Assembly (NCBI GenBank): GCA_002803225.1 | Contig: NXFV01001162.1 | Location: 1 to 59,164, forward strand | Direction of reading: 5' to 3' | From: Gamarada debralockiae | Lineage: Eukaryota > Ascomycota > Leotiomycetes > Helotiales > Hyphodiscaceae | Length of the DNA: 59,164 nucleotides | Shown: positions 35,518 to 46,557 of the stretch, piece after piece | Numbering within the stretch: the stretch's first letter is position 1 | Layout of the letters: every line of letters starts with the position of its first letter | The notes under the pieces: model-generated | Database searches by the model: none | What the model saw: only the letters and a program-made list of their open reading frames with translations | What the model was told of the DNA's origin: nothing | Program-made: the position numbers and the translations under genes

Positions 35518-38009
35518 GTTTTGATCGAAAAGGGGGGGTGTGGAAAACGCCAGGGAGAACTTATGCAACGTCCCGCGTTTGCTCAAACACTGAGTGCTAG
35601 AACGGGTGTCTGAGGGGTTAAATTGAAAGGTCATGTGGTATGTGCACCGTCAGGAGGGAGTGTGTCCAAGCAATTGCAAGGACTAGCGATGATGAAATTC
35701 TCTTAGAGTATCGCTGATATAAGTATGACTAGAAATCAGCTGGATATTGAGAGAAAATAGAATGGTTTCAAATTATGTATTGATATTTGAGATGACGACC
35801 TTTCTTCAGAAATTCCTAGATAGTCCTACCAATCAACAATGGCCGCTATAGGTAGATGCCTGCGGTGGAGCAAATGGCAAAGAAAGCTCTCCAAGACTAT
35901 TATACAAAATACTAAGCAAAGGAGAGAAGGAAAAAGTTCTACAAGTACACAACCTAATATATCTAAAGGACGTGCTAGTGGGCTCGGCTCTACACATCAA
36001 CGCGTCAAGTGAATCCTGGCCTTTGTCACAGCACCACAGAGAGGTATATATGTGTTAGGTTTCCTCCCGCGGCGGGTGGAAACATTAGAGAGGGCCAGGG
36101 CCGTCACAACCTTGTGGGTCTTCTATACACGTGATCAGATGATATTCACCAGAACAGTCACACAAGATGCTAAAGAAGCCCTAGTTAGAGAATATAAGCA
36201 TGTCAATGTAGGGCCTTAAAGGACTGTATATGTTGTAAGGGACTGTGTCGCTAGGACCGGCTATAAAACAAGGATAGCACGAGCTAAAATTGTAGTTAAT
36301 GAGAAGTGAAAATTAACTTGGACCAGTACACCTTATGGGTGTAAATAGTACGATGTTGCAATTTATAAAAAGAAGCCTTGTTAGTCACTATATTATATAG
36401 ACAAATTAACCCTTTTTCATAAGAAAACCAGGGATCTAGTTGGCTCGCTAAGCCCCCTAGCTAGTGGAAACTAGCGACCGAAATTCCCAAAGGATTGAGG
36501 TTGAAAATAATTTTGGGCGGCAAATTTTGATTTTGGACGCCTGATGGCCTAAACTTGCCGCCCCGCTGCCACCAGGAATGTCGCTTAAATTGCAAGCGCA
36601 CAAAGGTCGCTCTTGTGCTGTTTTTATTCTATAATAAATACTACATAAAACTTAAGACACAATTAATAAGACTTAAATTTTGAAGGTCAAATATTATCCC
36701 ATAAAACTTTATTCATTTTACTTAAGTTGGTGGTGAGGTGTACTCGTTTAATGTTATAATTCTATGGATTTGATACGTTCCTGATAGCAGCGGAAAGAAT
36801 GCCTTTTCGCGCTAAATTACAGGTTTCATTCTCGTCGGCTAGACTTTCTGTCAACTTCTATATCAACTTTAAATCTATCGACCCGCGGAGTATCCAGAAC
36901 TTATAACTTTAAGAACCTCAAGACTCGATTTACCAATTCCCTGCAATCAATTCGCAGATTCGACAACTTAAAGTTGGTAGATGTGATTAAGAAGGATCTG
37001 GGCAGCCAGCCCAACAGGATTTAGGAGTGACGACACTGGTGAGTATGAACAAGGCAGTCGGCAATGATCAGCTGCTAAGGATTGTTTTGGAGCACGGCTC
37101 ACCCGCCACAAGAGCATTAGCTGCATACTCTCCGGCTGCTGCGGTCAGCAATAATCGGGAGTCGGCATCCTCGCGGAAGTTTACACCCGCCGGATGGAGA
37201 CCAATTCTTCACAGCAGAGCCCAAGACGAAATTCAAGCCTCATGGAAATTTTCTCATCAGGAGAGGCCGAATTAATTGGAGTGAGGGGAAGACTTGCACT
37301 CAGAGTGGCATACCTCGGAACTTAGTGAGGAGAGGAAGTTATGACGAGTGTCAGCTTACTTCGTTGCAAAGCATATCCACTTGTTGACAAAGTTTTCCTC
37401 GTTTAACAGCACCAATGGCATATTGAGAAGCATCGCGGGAAAACAGAGAAAAGAGCAAGTGCTCTGGACCAGAGCGAGATACCCGCAATAAGCGTCTCCC
37501 ACCTGAGTCAGTCCTATCGAGAATTTCGCCACCCTTGCGGCTTATGGCCTCAAAGCTTATGATGGTGATGAAGCCCCTCACGGTGTTGCTAGTCAAATTC
37601 CTGAACCATGTATGCAACCAGCTTACACTAGTCTCTAAGTAGGGGATACAACTGGCGGAGGACAATATATGATCATTGCGTATTCCAAATTGAGCTCGGC
37701 TTTTGGCCTTCTTTGGAAGACTGGGACAGCTAGGTTGCTTTCAATGAGCTTTCTGAATGGCCTGTATGCAGGCTTATGACCCTTCACATTTGAAGGAGCC
37801 TTCACGGGTGGCAGCAAGGCTTATCTTGCTATAGCCTACTCGTTCTCCATACTGGGCTGAATGAAGGAAACTCGTTGCCTGGTCTATGTAGAGAATGCCG
37901 ACATTCGCTCGATATCCACCGCGTATAAAGGATGCTTGGAGCCAGATTTTGTCCTTCTTCACTTGTTGCCCAGATGTATCTACTGAATTGATATCATTAA
38001 AACATAATC
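35518..38009. other. AT-rich gene-poor region, 2.5 kb
   Basis: No gene recognised. Contains the GC palindrome CCCGCGGCGGG near 36067, short frames near 37027-37962 on both strands without recognisable motifs or ATG support, and long AT-rich runs around 36350-36950. It looks like decayed transposon or gene material, but I could not assign it. Confidence 0.4.
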
Positions 38010-39285
38010 ATGGCGTCTGCAGTACTTCTTTCGCTGCTTTTCGTTCTCCAGCTAGTGACTAGCTTTCCAAATACCCCAATAAAGCCCCGAGATACCACCA
38101 TCACCATTCCATCGACCGCCCAAAGCGGCCCGAGCGACGCGCAATTCGCTTTTCATAATGAAGAGCTTGATGCGCCAGAATTAGCCCTCGTCAATGCCAC
38201 AGCCTGGCAGTGGTGGTATTACGATGTGGTCGCGCCAGATCAGACTTCATCATTCGTGATGGCTTTCTTCTCATCCCCATCGACAGCGTTCCCCTTCTTA
38301 CCCCCTGGCCTAGGATCAATGGATGTCGTTGGGATCTGGGGAACATTTCCCAACGGTACAGCTTTCACCAACTATGTCCCAGCTGACGAAGTAATCATTA
38401 CCCTGAACCAAGACGGTTCAAGCGGGTCGTGGCAAGGATCTGGTGTCGAATGGGTTGGGAAAGGTAGTTCTTACGTTGTCACGTTTGATTCGGCTGGACT
38501 AGGCGTAAAGGGCACATTATCATTGCAGTCGGTATGTAGAGTTGCACTTCGTAACAGTCTCTCACATTTAATTTATTTCGTTAGCTGCCATCAAATTTGA
38601 AGTACTTGAGCTGATTGTGATCTCACTCAGCTATCCCCACCACATCTAACTTGCGGTGCAGCAACCCCTGGCGCCAGCCTGACCTTCATGCCACATATTG
38701 GCTGGTTGAGTATCGCTCCGCACGGAGTTGGAACAGTCGATCTCATTATCGACGGCGAACCAATTGAATTCACAGGCTCTGGATATCACGACAAGGTATG
38801 GAATTTCCTTATCTTATTTTAGCCAATGTTTCGTCAAGAATGTAGCTAATTACAAGACGCAGAACTGGGGGGATACAGCCTTCACAGACAACCTAGGAAG
38901 CTGGTTCTGGGGCCACGGTAACATCGGGCCCTACTCAGTCATGTACTTCGACGGCTTGACTCCCGACGGCATTGAGTCCAGAAGTGGACACGTGACGCGC
39001 AACGGGGAGATCCTATTGTCTGGCTGCAACGATGTTGTAGCTCGCCCGATCGGAGCCAACTCGACATATCCGCCAACGCAAAGTTCTGGTAATCCTGGAG
39101 GATTTCACGTTGAGTTCGATTTGGGTGCGGAAGGGATCTTAGCAGTGGACATTACCCCAAATTTGATTGTTGTCCAAGCTTTGGAGATCATCACTCGCTG
39201 GGTCGGTAGCATGACTGGTGGTATTGTGGGGCAGGAGACTTATGAGGGAGCTGCACTGTTTGAAGATATTAGGCTGTTGACTTGA
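38010..39285 (+). CDS. Secreted Diels-Alderase / CrtC-like lipocalin-fold protein
   Basis: Three exons, 38010-38531, 38631-38795 and 38863-39285, all phase 0; 369 aa. Residues 1-18 are a signal peptide (MASAVLLSLLFVLQLVTS). The mature chain shows the two-barrel hydroxyneurosporene-hydratase/Diels-Alderase pattern: WQWWYYDVVAPD in the first half, then GSGYHDK-NWGD split by intron 2, and WFWGHGNIGPYSVMYFDGL. Fungal relatives include pericyclases that catalyse Diels-Alder cyclisation of polyketide products. Here no PKS or other biosynthetic gene is in the window, so a pericyclase role is inference; an unrelated ligand-binding role is possible. Several N-glycosylation sites (NAT, NGT, NST) agree with secretion. 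Confidence 0.78.
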
Positions 39286-39922
39286 TTTTTTGAGGGTTTT
39301 ACCTCGTGGTCTTAGTTGTTGACCTAGTAGGAGTTGTTGAGGGCAGATAGGAGTCAGGACGAAGCCTGCTCCGCAATCGAAATTCAAATTCATATCTCCC
39401 AAAGCCTCCTAAAGCGTCGTATGAGATCGCGTAGACTCCACAAGCAGCCACACTCCGCCCACCTCGTCGCCTGCGCTTGCCTTCGGCTAACTCACCTTAA
39501 CACCTTTATCAATCAAAATAAGCAAATTCCTGTTAACACACCAATCGGACCAGAGGAATCGATTACTCTGGCACCCGCTTGGTCACCGTGCTATACATTC
39601 GGGCTTCAGAGCACTCTGAAGTCCTCGGGGTTATAGTTACGCGCCCCTTGTACAGACCCGATCCTGTGCCACATGGAGGTCCGGGAGAAGGCGATATGGT
39701 GAGCTGAAGGAAGATATCGCACGAATGTGTGATATCTTCAAATTATTAAAGATCTCGAGTAAGAAGTTTTTGTCAAGGTGAGAATGGTTTTGGTATTTAT
39801 TTTTTTGGAGTTTTGTTTTGGCGCGATTTGGCGGAACGAGACGAGGAAGCAAGCTCAATTGCTTATATTTGATTGAGGATGAATAGTCTAAAATCTATCT
39901 TGTGCTTTTGCTAGCACTCTTT
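39286..39922. other. Intergenic
   Basis: Convergent 3' ends; no other feature seen. Confidence 0.5.
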
Positions 39923-40938
39923 TTAATTACTCAAAACTTCCGCTACAATCTCAGTAGCTGGCATCGACTTATGAACCAATCCCATTCCAGTCCCAGCATA
40001 TGTAGTCATTCTCCCCTGATCACCCCATCCAGTATCGCTTATCTTCACGGCCTCCTCATACAATTTCGTGTTCTCCGCCTCTTGCATCCCCTTCTCATGA
40101 TCCCCAAACCTACAATTCAGCACTCCCCTTCCATTATACGTTTTCGGCCACTCAGGCGTCCCTCTCAGCCTATCATACACGTCGTCCGCGCCGTACACAC
40201 ACCCCCATCCTTCACCTTAATCACCGCTTCCTACTAATGACCGCTTCCGGAGTAGCCAAGGATCTCGTGCCAATACAAAAACCACTCGCCCCAAGCGTAA
40301 TCGCGGCAGCAACTCCCCTCTCTTCCACAATCCCGCCCGCCGCAATGAGCGGAATATGTCCAAATCCTTCTTTTCCAACGTATTGGCGCACTCGGACAGG
40401 AGCGTAATAATAGAACTCGATTGCACAAGTCCATAGCCCCCAGCATCTGCGCTCTGAATAACAAGAACATCCGGCTTACAACTCCTCTCTATTTCCACAG
40501 CCATGTCCACCGTACCGACTAGGATCCACATCTTCGTTTCCCCCTGACCAGCCTCCCCAATCCCTTCCATCCATTCCACCAAATCCCCTTGCTCCTTAGG
40601 AGCGAAGAGCCATGCGGCAGCGGGTTTTAGTTGCGCCTTTTGGATAACGGATAATGCGGCTTCGAGGCTGGCGCCCCCAGCAGAGGAAGCCTACACCGAT
40701 GGAGAGAACGCTTGGCATGCTGAATGGAATGGTGGATGTTTGTAGGGCATAGGTGAATTCTGAAAGGGATTGGGAGAATGTAGAGAGGCCTGTGCCAGCG
40801 CCTAGAAAACCGAGACCGTGGGCGCGGGAGACATTGATGGAGAGGAGGGTACCGGCGATTGCGCGCATGGGGGCGGAGGTTATGAGAGGCGTGGTATCCA
40901 GGGGTAGTGGGATTTGAGGATTGTGTGTGGGAGGCCAT
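39923..40938 (-). pseudogene. Nitronate monooxygenase (2-nitropropane dioxygenase), broken
   Basis: The minus strand from ATG 40938 to the stop at 39923 holds the whole protein in several frames: MASHTQSSNPTT; shift; LITSAPMRAIAGTLLSINVS and HGLGFLGAGTGL; shift at a G5 run (about 40672-40677); GASLEAALSVIQKAQ, KPDVLVIQSADAGGYG; shift near KKD (about 40372); HIPLIAAGGIVEERG and ASGFCIGTR; a small deletion with a stop near 40245-40230; then a last frame LRGTPEWPKTYNGRGVLN to TYAGTGMGLVHKS. The family is an FMN enzyme oxidising nitronates such as propionate 3-nitronate; AAGGI and the GASGF-GTR loop are its FMN-phosphate site and are still readable. At least four indels separate the segments, so no functional product is expected. 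Confidence 0.82.
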
Positions 40939-41507
40939 TTTGGGAGGGTGAAAGCTTGATGGGAGGCAGTCAGAAGGAAAAGAGTCGAGGTTATCTTCAG
41001 GAGTTCGTGCGGACTTGAAAATTGAATTCATGTGCAGGAAATAGTCTTATGAATTACAGTTGAACTGAGAAAGTACAAAATAACCGCTCAACATGCTTTT
41101 TTATTAAATTGGCCATTTCTTCCCGAATTTCCAAGGAGATGAAGTCGATTTTGTTGTCTCCGATTTCACCCCGCATTTCGTCATCCCTGCCTCGGCCTTC
41201 CGCCAAATGCAACCTAGCCTAGCGCTCCCGCCGAGCCTCACCACTTAAAGTTCTTTCAGCTTCCCTTTTCAGCGACAACCTTCAACCAGTACCTTCCACA
41301 CGTCTCCTTCGGAACGGAGAAAGAACAACCATTGACACTGCGAAGATACTCAATCGCAGCTCCCCAAACTCTCTGTAAGTATGCGATTCACTCGACCAAG
41401 CCTGTTCGCACAAGTTCACAATCGCGACAATGTCTGCGTACCGATTCCATCCCTTTGCTAACGTAATAATTCCAAAGCCCCCTCGAGATCATAAAGACTC
41501 CGAAGGC
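40939..41507. promoter_or_regulatory. Upstream region of RPB11
   Basis: About 570 bp between the nitronate monooxygenase pseudogene and the RPB11 start; includes pyrimidine-rich stretches near 41150-41340 as often found before fungal housekeeping genes. No named motif. Confidence 0.4.
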
Positions 41508-42102
41508 ATGAATGCCCCAGATAGGTACGTCGCCGACTCTTCGCCTTTGGTTGCATACGCGTTGGAGGGCTATGGAGGACGCACAGATGGGAAGCTTAAT
41601 TGAGCAGAAGCTGATTCCTTCGACAGATTCGAGCTCTTCCTCCTCGGAGATGGAGAGAAGAAGTGCACTGAAGCCGCAGACACGCGTACGTCTCCTAGAA
41701 CATGATCACATCTTACGAACGAGCCTAACTGATCTACACAGGCACTCCCAACAGTTCTGTCTTCACCTTGAACAAGGAGGACCACACTCTCGGCAACATG
41801 GTTCGCGCTCAACTCCTCAAGGACCCCCACGTTCTGTTCGCCGGATACAAGAGTGCGCATCCCTCCCCTCCTAAACCCAAGCTTGAAAGTGAAGTGACTG
41901 ATATTTGCGCCCCACAGTTCCTCACCCTCTCTTCGCCACTTTCGAGCTCCGCGTCCAAACCGACGGCGAGTGCACCCCCAAGGAAGCCCTGCTTAATGCC
42001 TGCAGAGGACTTGTTGCCGATCTCGAGACTCTGAGCAGAGAGTTCACGAAGGAATACGAGTTGCGGAAGATGGTTAGCGGTGATGGTACTGCGGAAAGGT
42101 GA
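41508..42102 (+). CDS. RPB11: RNA polymerase II subunit RPB11
   Basis: Four exons, 41508-41524, 41627-41685, 41742-41852 and 41918-42102, giving 123 aa, the usual length. The sequence reads MNAPDRFELFLLGDGEKK, NKEDHTLGNMVRAQLLKDP, VLFAGYK joined to IPHPLFATFELRVQTDGE, and ends with LSREFTKEYELRKM plus a short tail. It is the alpha-like subunit that pairs with RPB3 in the assembly platform of RNA polymerase II. The very short first exon (17 nt, MNAPDR) is supported by the phase match and by the family's conserved MNAPDR(Y/F)E start. No lesion is visible, in contrast with its left neighbour. Confidence 0.95.
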
Positions 42103-42647
42103 GGGTTCTGATATGGTCATAATGCGCTGGAGTTTGGGCGGTCATGCATAGATATGGCGTCTGGGATACCTTAGGGTAGGACGGAAAGGCGTACAAAAGG
42201 CGGCTGTTAGCGCATACATTGAGATAGTTGTGGTGTCTAGTGAAATTGTGATTACGATCTCCAAATCCTGTTCCATCGTTGAGTGTGCTGCGCAACCCCG
42301 AAGTTGATATGCCGGGATGAGCCTTGACATCATGTCTTGCTTGTGCTTAATATACTGGGAACATGAGTGCCCTGTCTTCTGCACCCATCGACCAGCGAAT
42401 TAGGAAATCAAATTCCTTGAAATCCCTGCATCTTAGTGCTGAAGTAACTCACCTTCACCCGTTTCTGCCGTACTTCATTAGCGTCATTTATCTTCACCTT
42501 TACCACTTGTTGAGCTCCATATTCCTTCCTAAACACGCCAACTCTCAGACACTTTGGACCGCAGTCCACGAGACCACGACACATTCGATTTCACACATCT
42601 CCAGCTGTGATTTTCAACAGCTTCCCCGCGAACCTGAGGCGAACATC
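42103..42647. other. Intergenic / 5' leader
   Basis: The frame of the next gene is open from an ATG at 42363, but its first 95 codons look like leader rather than protein; otherwise nothing seen. Confidence 0.4.
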
Positions 42648-45006
42648 ATGTCTTCAGCACTCATCAAACCTAAGGAAGAAGCTAGAAAGCCAGCTTCTGG
42701 TAGTTCGGATCATCCAATACGTTTCCGCGTGGGCTTACAGGTCCCCGGCCACTGGAATGAGAATGATCTTCTAGAAGTCTTGTCAAAGTTGAAGTTAGTC
42801 TGCGAGCCTTTCCGTTGGAAATGGAAGGATTCGTCAGCAAAGAAGACAGATCCTCCTCTTCAGAAGTTGATTTTTATGGATTTTGGTAATCCAGAAAATG
42901 CTTTTGAAACCGCCAAAGACATTCGAAGTCACGGCAGAGTTCCATGCAACAAGGACACGGATACAGAAGAACATATAGAGTTTCGTGGTGTGTGGATTAA
43001 AGCCCCTGGTGCGGGCATTTTTAGAATGCTGTCAAATGTATCGCAAACTTCTCCATACTCATGGACAGCCTCCGACTTTTCAAAGCTTCACGATTTGGCG
43101 TTGAGTTACATCAAGGCCTACCCAAGAAGTCCAAAGGTATCCAGGCAGGAGTTTCCGTTCTTTGGGGATCATCCCTATGATTATGGCGTTTTCGTTCCGG
43201 GATGTTTGAATGTACTCCCTGAGTACTGCGAGCGCAACCTCAAAGCTAGAACAGATCAACGGCTGGCTGCTGATGCATTCGGTCATCCGGTAATCTTCGT
43301 CCACGATTTCAGAAATGGGCTTGGAAACATCGTCATCGTGAGCATAATAATCCCATCACGTACGAGCTTTGATCTCAGGATATCTTGCTGACACCACCCT
43401 GGTTAAGTGCACATCATTCAACGGCCGTCATATTGACGAAGTTTACCCAATTCAACACGAAGAACAGGGCCGATATCTCGAAATGAGTTCGCGGGATTAC
43501 GAAAGTCTTAGCAGCAACCTCCTCAGCTTTCCCGAGCACAAGATGCCCATCCGGACATATGCTGGAACGAAGACTTATACGGTTGAGCTACGGGCTTTGA
43601 CAAGATTCGGCAACACGCCTGTGTCTACGCGGTTGTCAAATTTTGAGATTCTGGAACAGAAGATGAGGGAGCTGGGGGAGCCATACGACGTTCATAATCT
43701 GGTTGGAAAGCGAGATGAGAGGAAAGATGACTCCACGATAGGACACATCGAGACAGACACAGAACCAGATCGGCAACGAGACTCAGATACGAAGTCAAGC
43801 CTTTTAAACTCCCCGGCTGAGTATCTCCTACTTCTGATACGAAATCTGGCGAGGAGTGTCACCAACGAGTTTCTTCAAGAGAAGTTTTCAAAATGGAAAT
43901 CTGTGCAGTATGTCTGGGTCTTCAAAAGCGAGTTTGAGAGAAGAGAGACAGAGCGTGGGGTTGTTGTCTTCGGTGACGAGGCAGAAAGGGATGATGCTAT
44001 TAAGCAACTTCAGATCCCATACACATGCGCTGCTCAAATGGGAATACGATGTACTGGGCAGTCCAATGGTCAGATATTTACAGCCGGTCAGTTCTGCAAA
44101 ACGCACCAGTATGGAAATATCGGCCTCTTCGGTATCCGGTTATTGGAGAAAGCATTCCTACTTCCCAGGAGGCAGAGGACCTGGAGTGGCATGCACGATA
44201 TTGGGGAAGACATCCAGAGGACACCGTTGAACCAGGCACCATCTTGATGCTTCCGCCGTTCCAACACCGACGACCGGAGTTTTATATTGATCCACGTATA
44301 GAGCCAAGTGCATATGGACATCCTGTTATTCTCACACAGAGCCAAGGAGACGGTTTCTGGAACATTATCATGGTGAGTTGAAACTACTCGCATAATCATA
44401 CAATTCTCTGCTGACACTGAGCAGTGCACTTCCGCGCCAACAGAGCCAGACTTTTTCCAAAATGAGGAGGTGCAACGAAGATATGTCAAGTTTGGATGGC
44501 CATACAAAGGCAGCAAAGAAGAAGACGTATTGAAGCTTCAAAAATTTTACGGGTTCAGGACAGAGAGCCGAATCAGAACGAGGGCCGAATCTGCAATCCC
44601 TTCGTACGCAGGGACTACAAATTATACCGTTGAAATAAATGCGCTCGCCAGATTGTGGCACAGTCAACACCGTCCATCCGACTGGAAAGTGGCAAATATG
44701 GATTATCTGGTGAAGCGAATCAGGGATGTTGGTTGCTTCCACGAAGCTGGAGACCCAACACGCCATCCAGCATACACGGGCGCACCAGTGAACCAAACAC
44801 GGACGCCAAAACTTGGACTCTCGTGGGAGGTAAACCTGGGCACAAATTCTTCAAGCTGGTCGGATTTCACATACCCACGGAAAGGAAACGAAACTCCTGC
44901 GGATCCAAAAATTGATCAACCTCTTAAGCTGCCAAGCTCGGAGACGCCGCGATATGGATCATATCTTCAGCGGACTTGGGATCCAATTTCGAGGACGTAC
45001 GTTTAG
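42648..45006 (+). CDS. Protein with two copies of an uncharacterised module and an RRM-like segment
   Basis: Exons 42648-43337, 43408 to about 44040, about 44080-44372 and 44425-45006. The module occurs twice. Copy 1 (about 43195-43680) has PGCLNVLP, FGHPVIFVHDF, NIVI/CTS, IRTYAGTKTYTVELRALTRF; copy 2 (about 44240-44730) has PGTILMLPP, YGHPVILTQSQ, NIIM/CTS, IPSYAGTTNYTVEINALARL. In both, a phase-0 intron sits between NI(V/I)(I/M) and CTS. Between them is an RRM-like stretch (FSKWKSVQYVWVFKSEF, RGVVVFGDEAERDDAIKQL). The frame changes between about 44010 and 44110; a 41-nt intron (GTACTG...GGTCAG) would repair it, or the gene carries a frameshift. I place the start at MSSALIKPKEEARK rather than the upstream ATG at 42363. 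Related PGTxxMLPP/GHPV proteins are common in fungi but have no assigned function that I know. Confidence 0.6.
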
Positions 45007-45575
45007 GGACATTTCGATACGAAAAAATATCGACAGCATGTTTGAGCATTCCCTCATAGAGAGCTCATTCTTTTCGCACGGACTCGACAGAAACGGCCCA
45101 ATACTGTGCTGGTAAGTTGAGCCATAGCCATGCTTCTAGTACCCTTTGACAATACAGAGACTGACTGTTTTGAAAGTGCACCGCATTTAGTTCTTGATCT
45201 TAAGAACTCTTCATCAATAGGTCAAACAAGGCGATTGCCACTTCGAAGTAAACTCACACGAAGATACCGAAACCACCGGCCGAGTTAGCCCGCGACAGAA
45301 ACAGCGAGATCACGACGTTTTCAACAGATCAACCTAATTGATCATACGATGGGGGTTTTCTGCGGCGCCATTTCTCAGAGGCAGCAGACGAATGAAGAAA
45401 CAGTACGGATGGAAGAACTTTCAAAGCACACAAACAAAACTTTCTCAAAAATCATGCGTTCAATACTTTTGAATCGATCCGTGCTTTGATGCGTTTTCAA
45501 TAATATGATCGAAAACGCCAATTCCCAAATCTCCAGCCCTGCCATGCCCTCAATGAGCCCTCGACTCCCCATTCA
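45007..45575. other. Convergent intergenic region
   Basis: About 570 bp between the module protein and LSm5; no feature recognised. Confidence 0.5.
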
Positions 45576-46101
45576 TCATGAAGCTGCTGAAACTGGACCC
45601 TCGCCACCTGGTATTAACTGTCATCTCATCAGCGATTGAACTTCAAAGTTGATCAAGATACTGACCATGCAGATGTTGTTTCCGTTCAGTAGAATCTTCT
45701 TAAGCTTGGTGTGGTTGCCCGAATAATCACTGCATATTCGTGTCAATTCCTGTCTCCACAAATTTTATCAAATCATGCAGCATGGAGATCTTACAACTCA
45801 GTGACATCCTCAAGAACCATATCTAAATTCTCATTAGCGGCTTTTCCAGGAGCAGAAAGAGGGGCATGGAGAAACTTACTGACATAATCGTCGAAACCGA
45901 GGAGTGTGCCGCTGAATTCTGGAAGGTATCAGTGGAGGGAAAGAGCGAAGGTTGAAGAGGAACATGCCCTTGTCGCCTTTCATGACGACCCATATTTTGG
46001 ATCCAACGCACTTGTCGATCAGTTCTGAGAGGCTCGTTAGCAAGAATAGTTGATGGGGAGATTTCGAATGGCATACCGAGGGGAAGGAGTTGTGAAGCCA
46101 T
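45576..46101 (-). CDS. LSM5: U6 snRNA-associated Sm-like protein LSm5
   Basis: Six tiny exons on the minus strand: 46101-46077, 46024-45968, 45918-45880, 45822-45795, 45729-45666, 45617-45576; 84 aa, the normal size. Joined they read MASQLLPLELIDKCVGSKIW, VVMKGDKEFSGTLLGFDDYV, NMVLEDVTEFDYSGNHTKLK, KILLNGNNICMLIPGGEG. This covers both Sm motifs, with FDDYVNMVL and LNGNNICMLIPGG as key parts. LSm5 is part of the LSm1-7 ring (mRNA decay) and the LSm2-8 ring (U6 snRNP). Five introns in 255 coding bases is typical of intron-dense fungal Sm genes. The second intron starts with GC (GGGCATGT), not GT. It is divergent from the exonuclease gene at 46558. Confidence 0.92.
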
Positions 46102-46557
46102 TTTGATGTTGTTTGTGAAGACCAGAGCTGAGGCGGTGAGAAGGTTAGCAACCAAAGAACAACGCTTGTTCACAGCTTCCACCGCTTCTCTCCCCTCTCG
46201 AAAGGCGATACAGACTTCCGTGAATATCTTCCAGGAGCTGCGGCTGGAGATATTTGATGAGGCACGTGAGACCAGTAAAAGGACTTAAGAACTCGAATAC
46301 TCACAACCGACGTAATATGAATCGAAGGAGCTGAATAGACTATGTATTATTCATCAACGCGTCTTGGTTGTCGATTATCGTTCTCCTCGAGAAGTCGATC
46401 GAATCCAAGTTGAACTTCTTTCAAAGAGCAAATGCTTACATAAGCACCGCTCTCGCGACTCACGCCCCTTCGCGCGCGGCAACGATAGGTCCTCAAGTCG
46501 CGTCTGCCTCCATACCACAACAACCTGACACATCTATGCTCGCGTCATGCTCCTGTC
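46102..46557. promoter_or_regulatory. Divergent promoter region, LSm5 / exonuclease
   Basis: About 450 bp between two divergent start codons. No specific motif named. Confidence 0.45.

Noticed and set aside
41508..41874. Frameshift in RPB11
   Set aside because: A first reading suggested a missing base after FELF, but checking the codons showed the sequence is intact and all exon phases agree.
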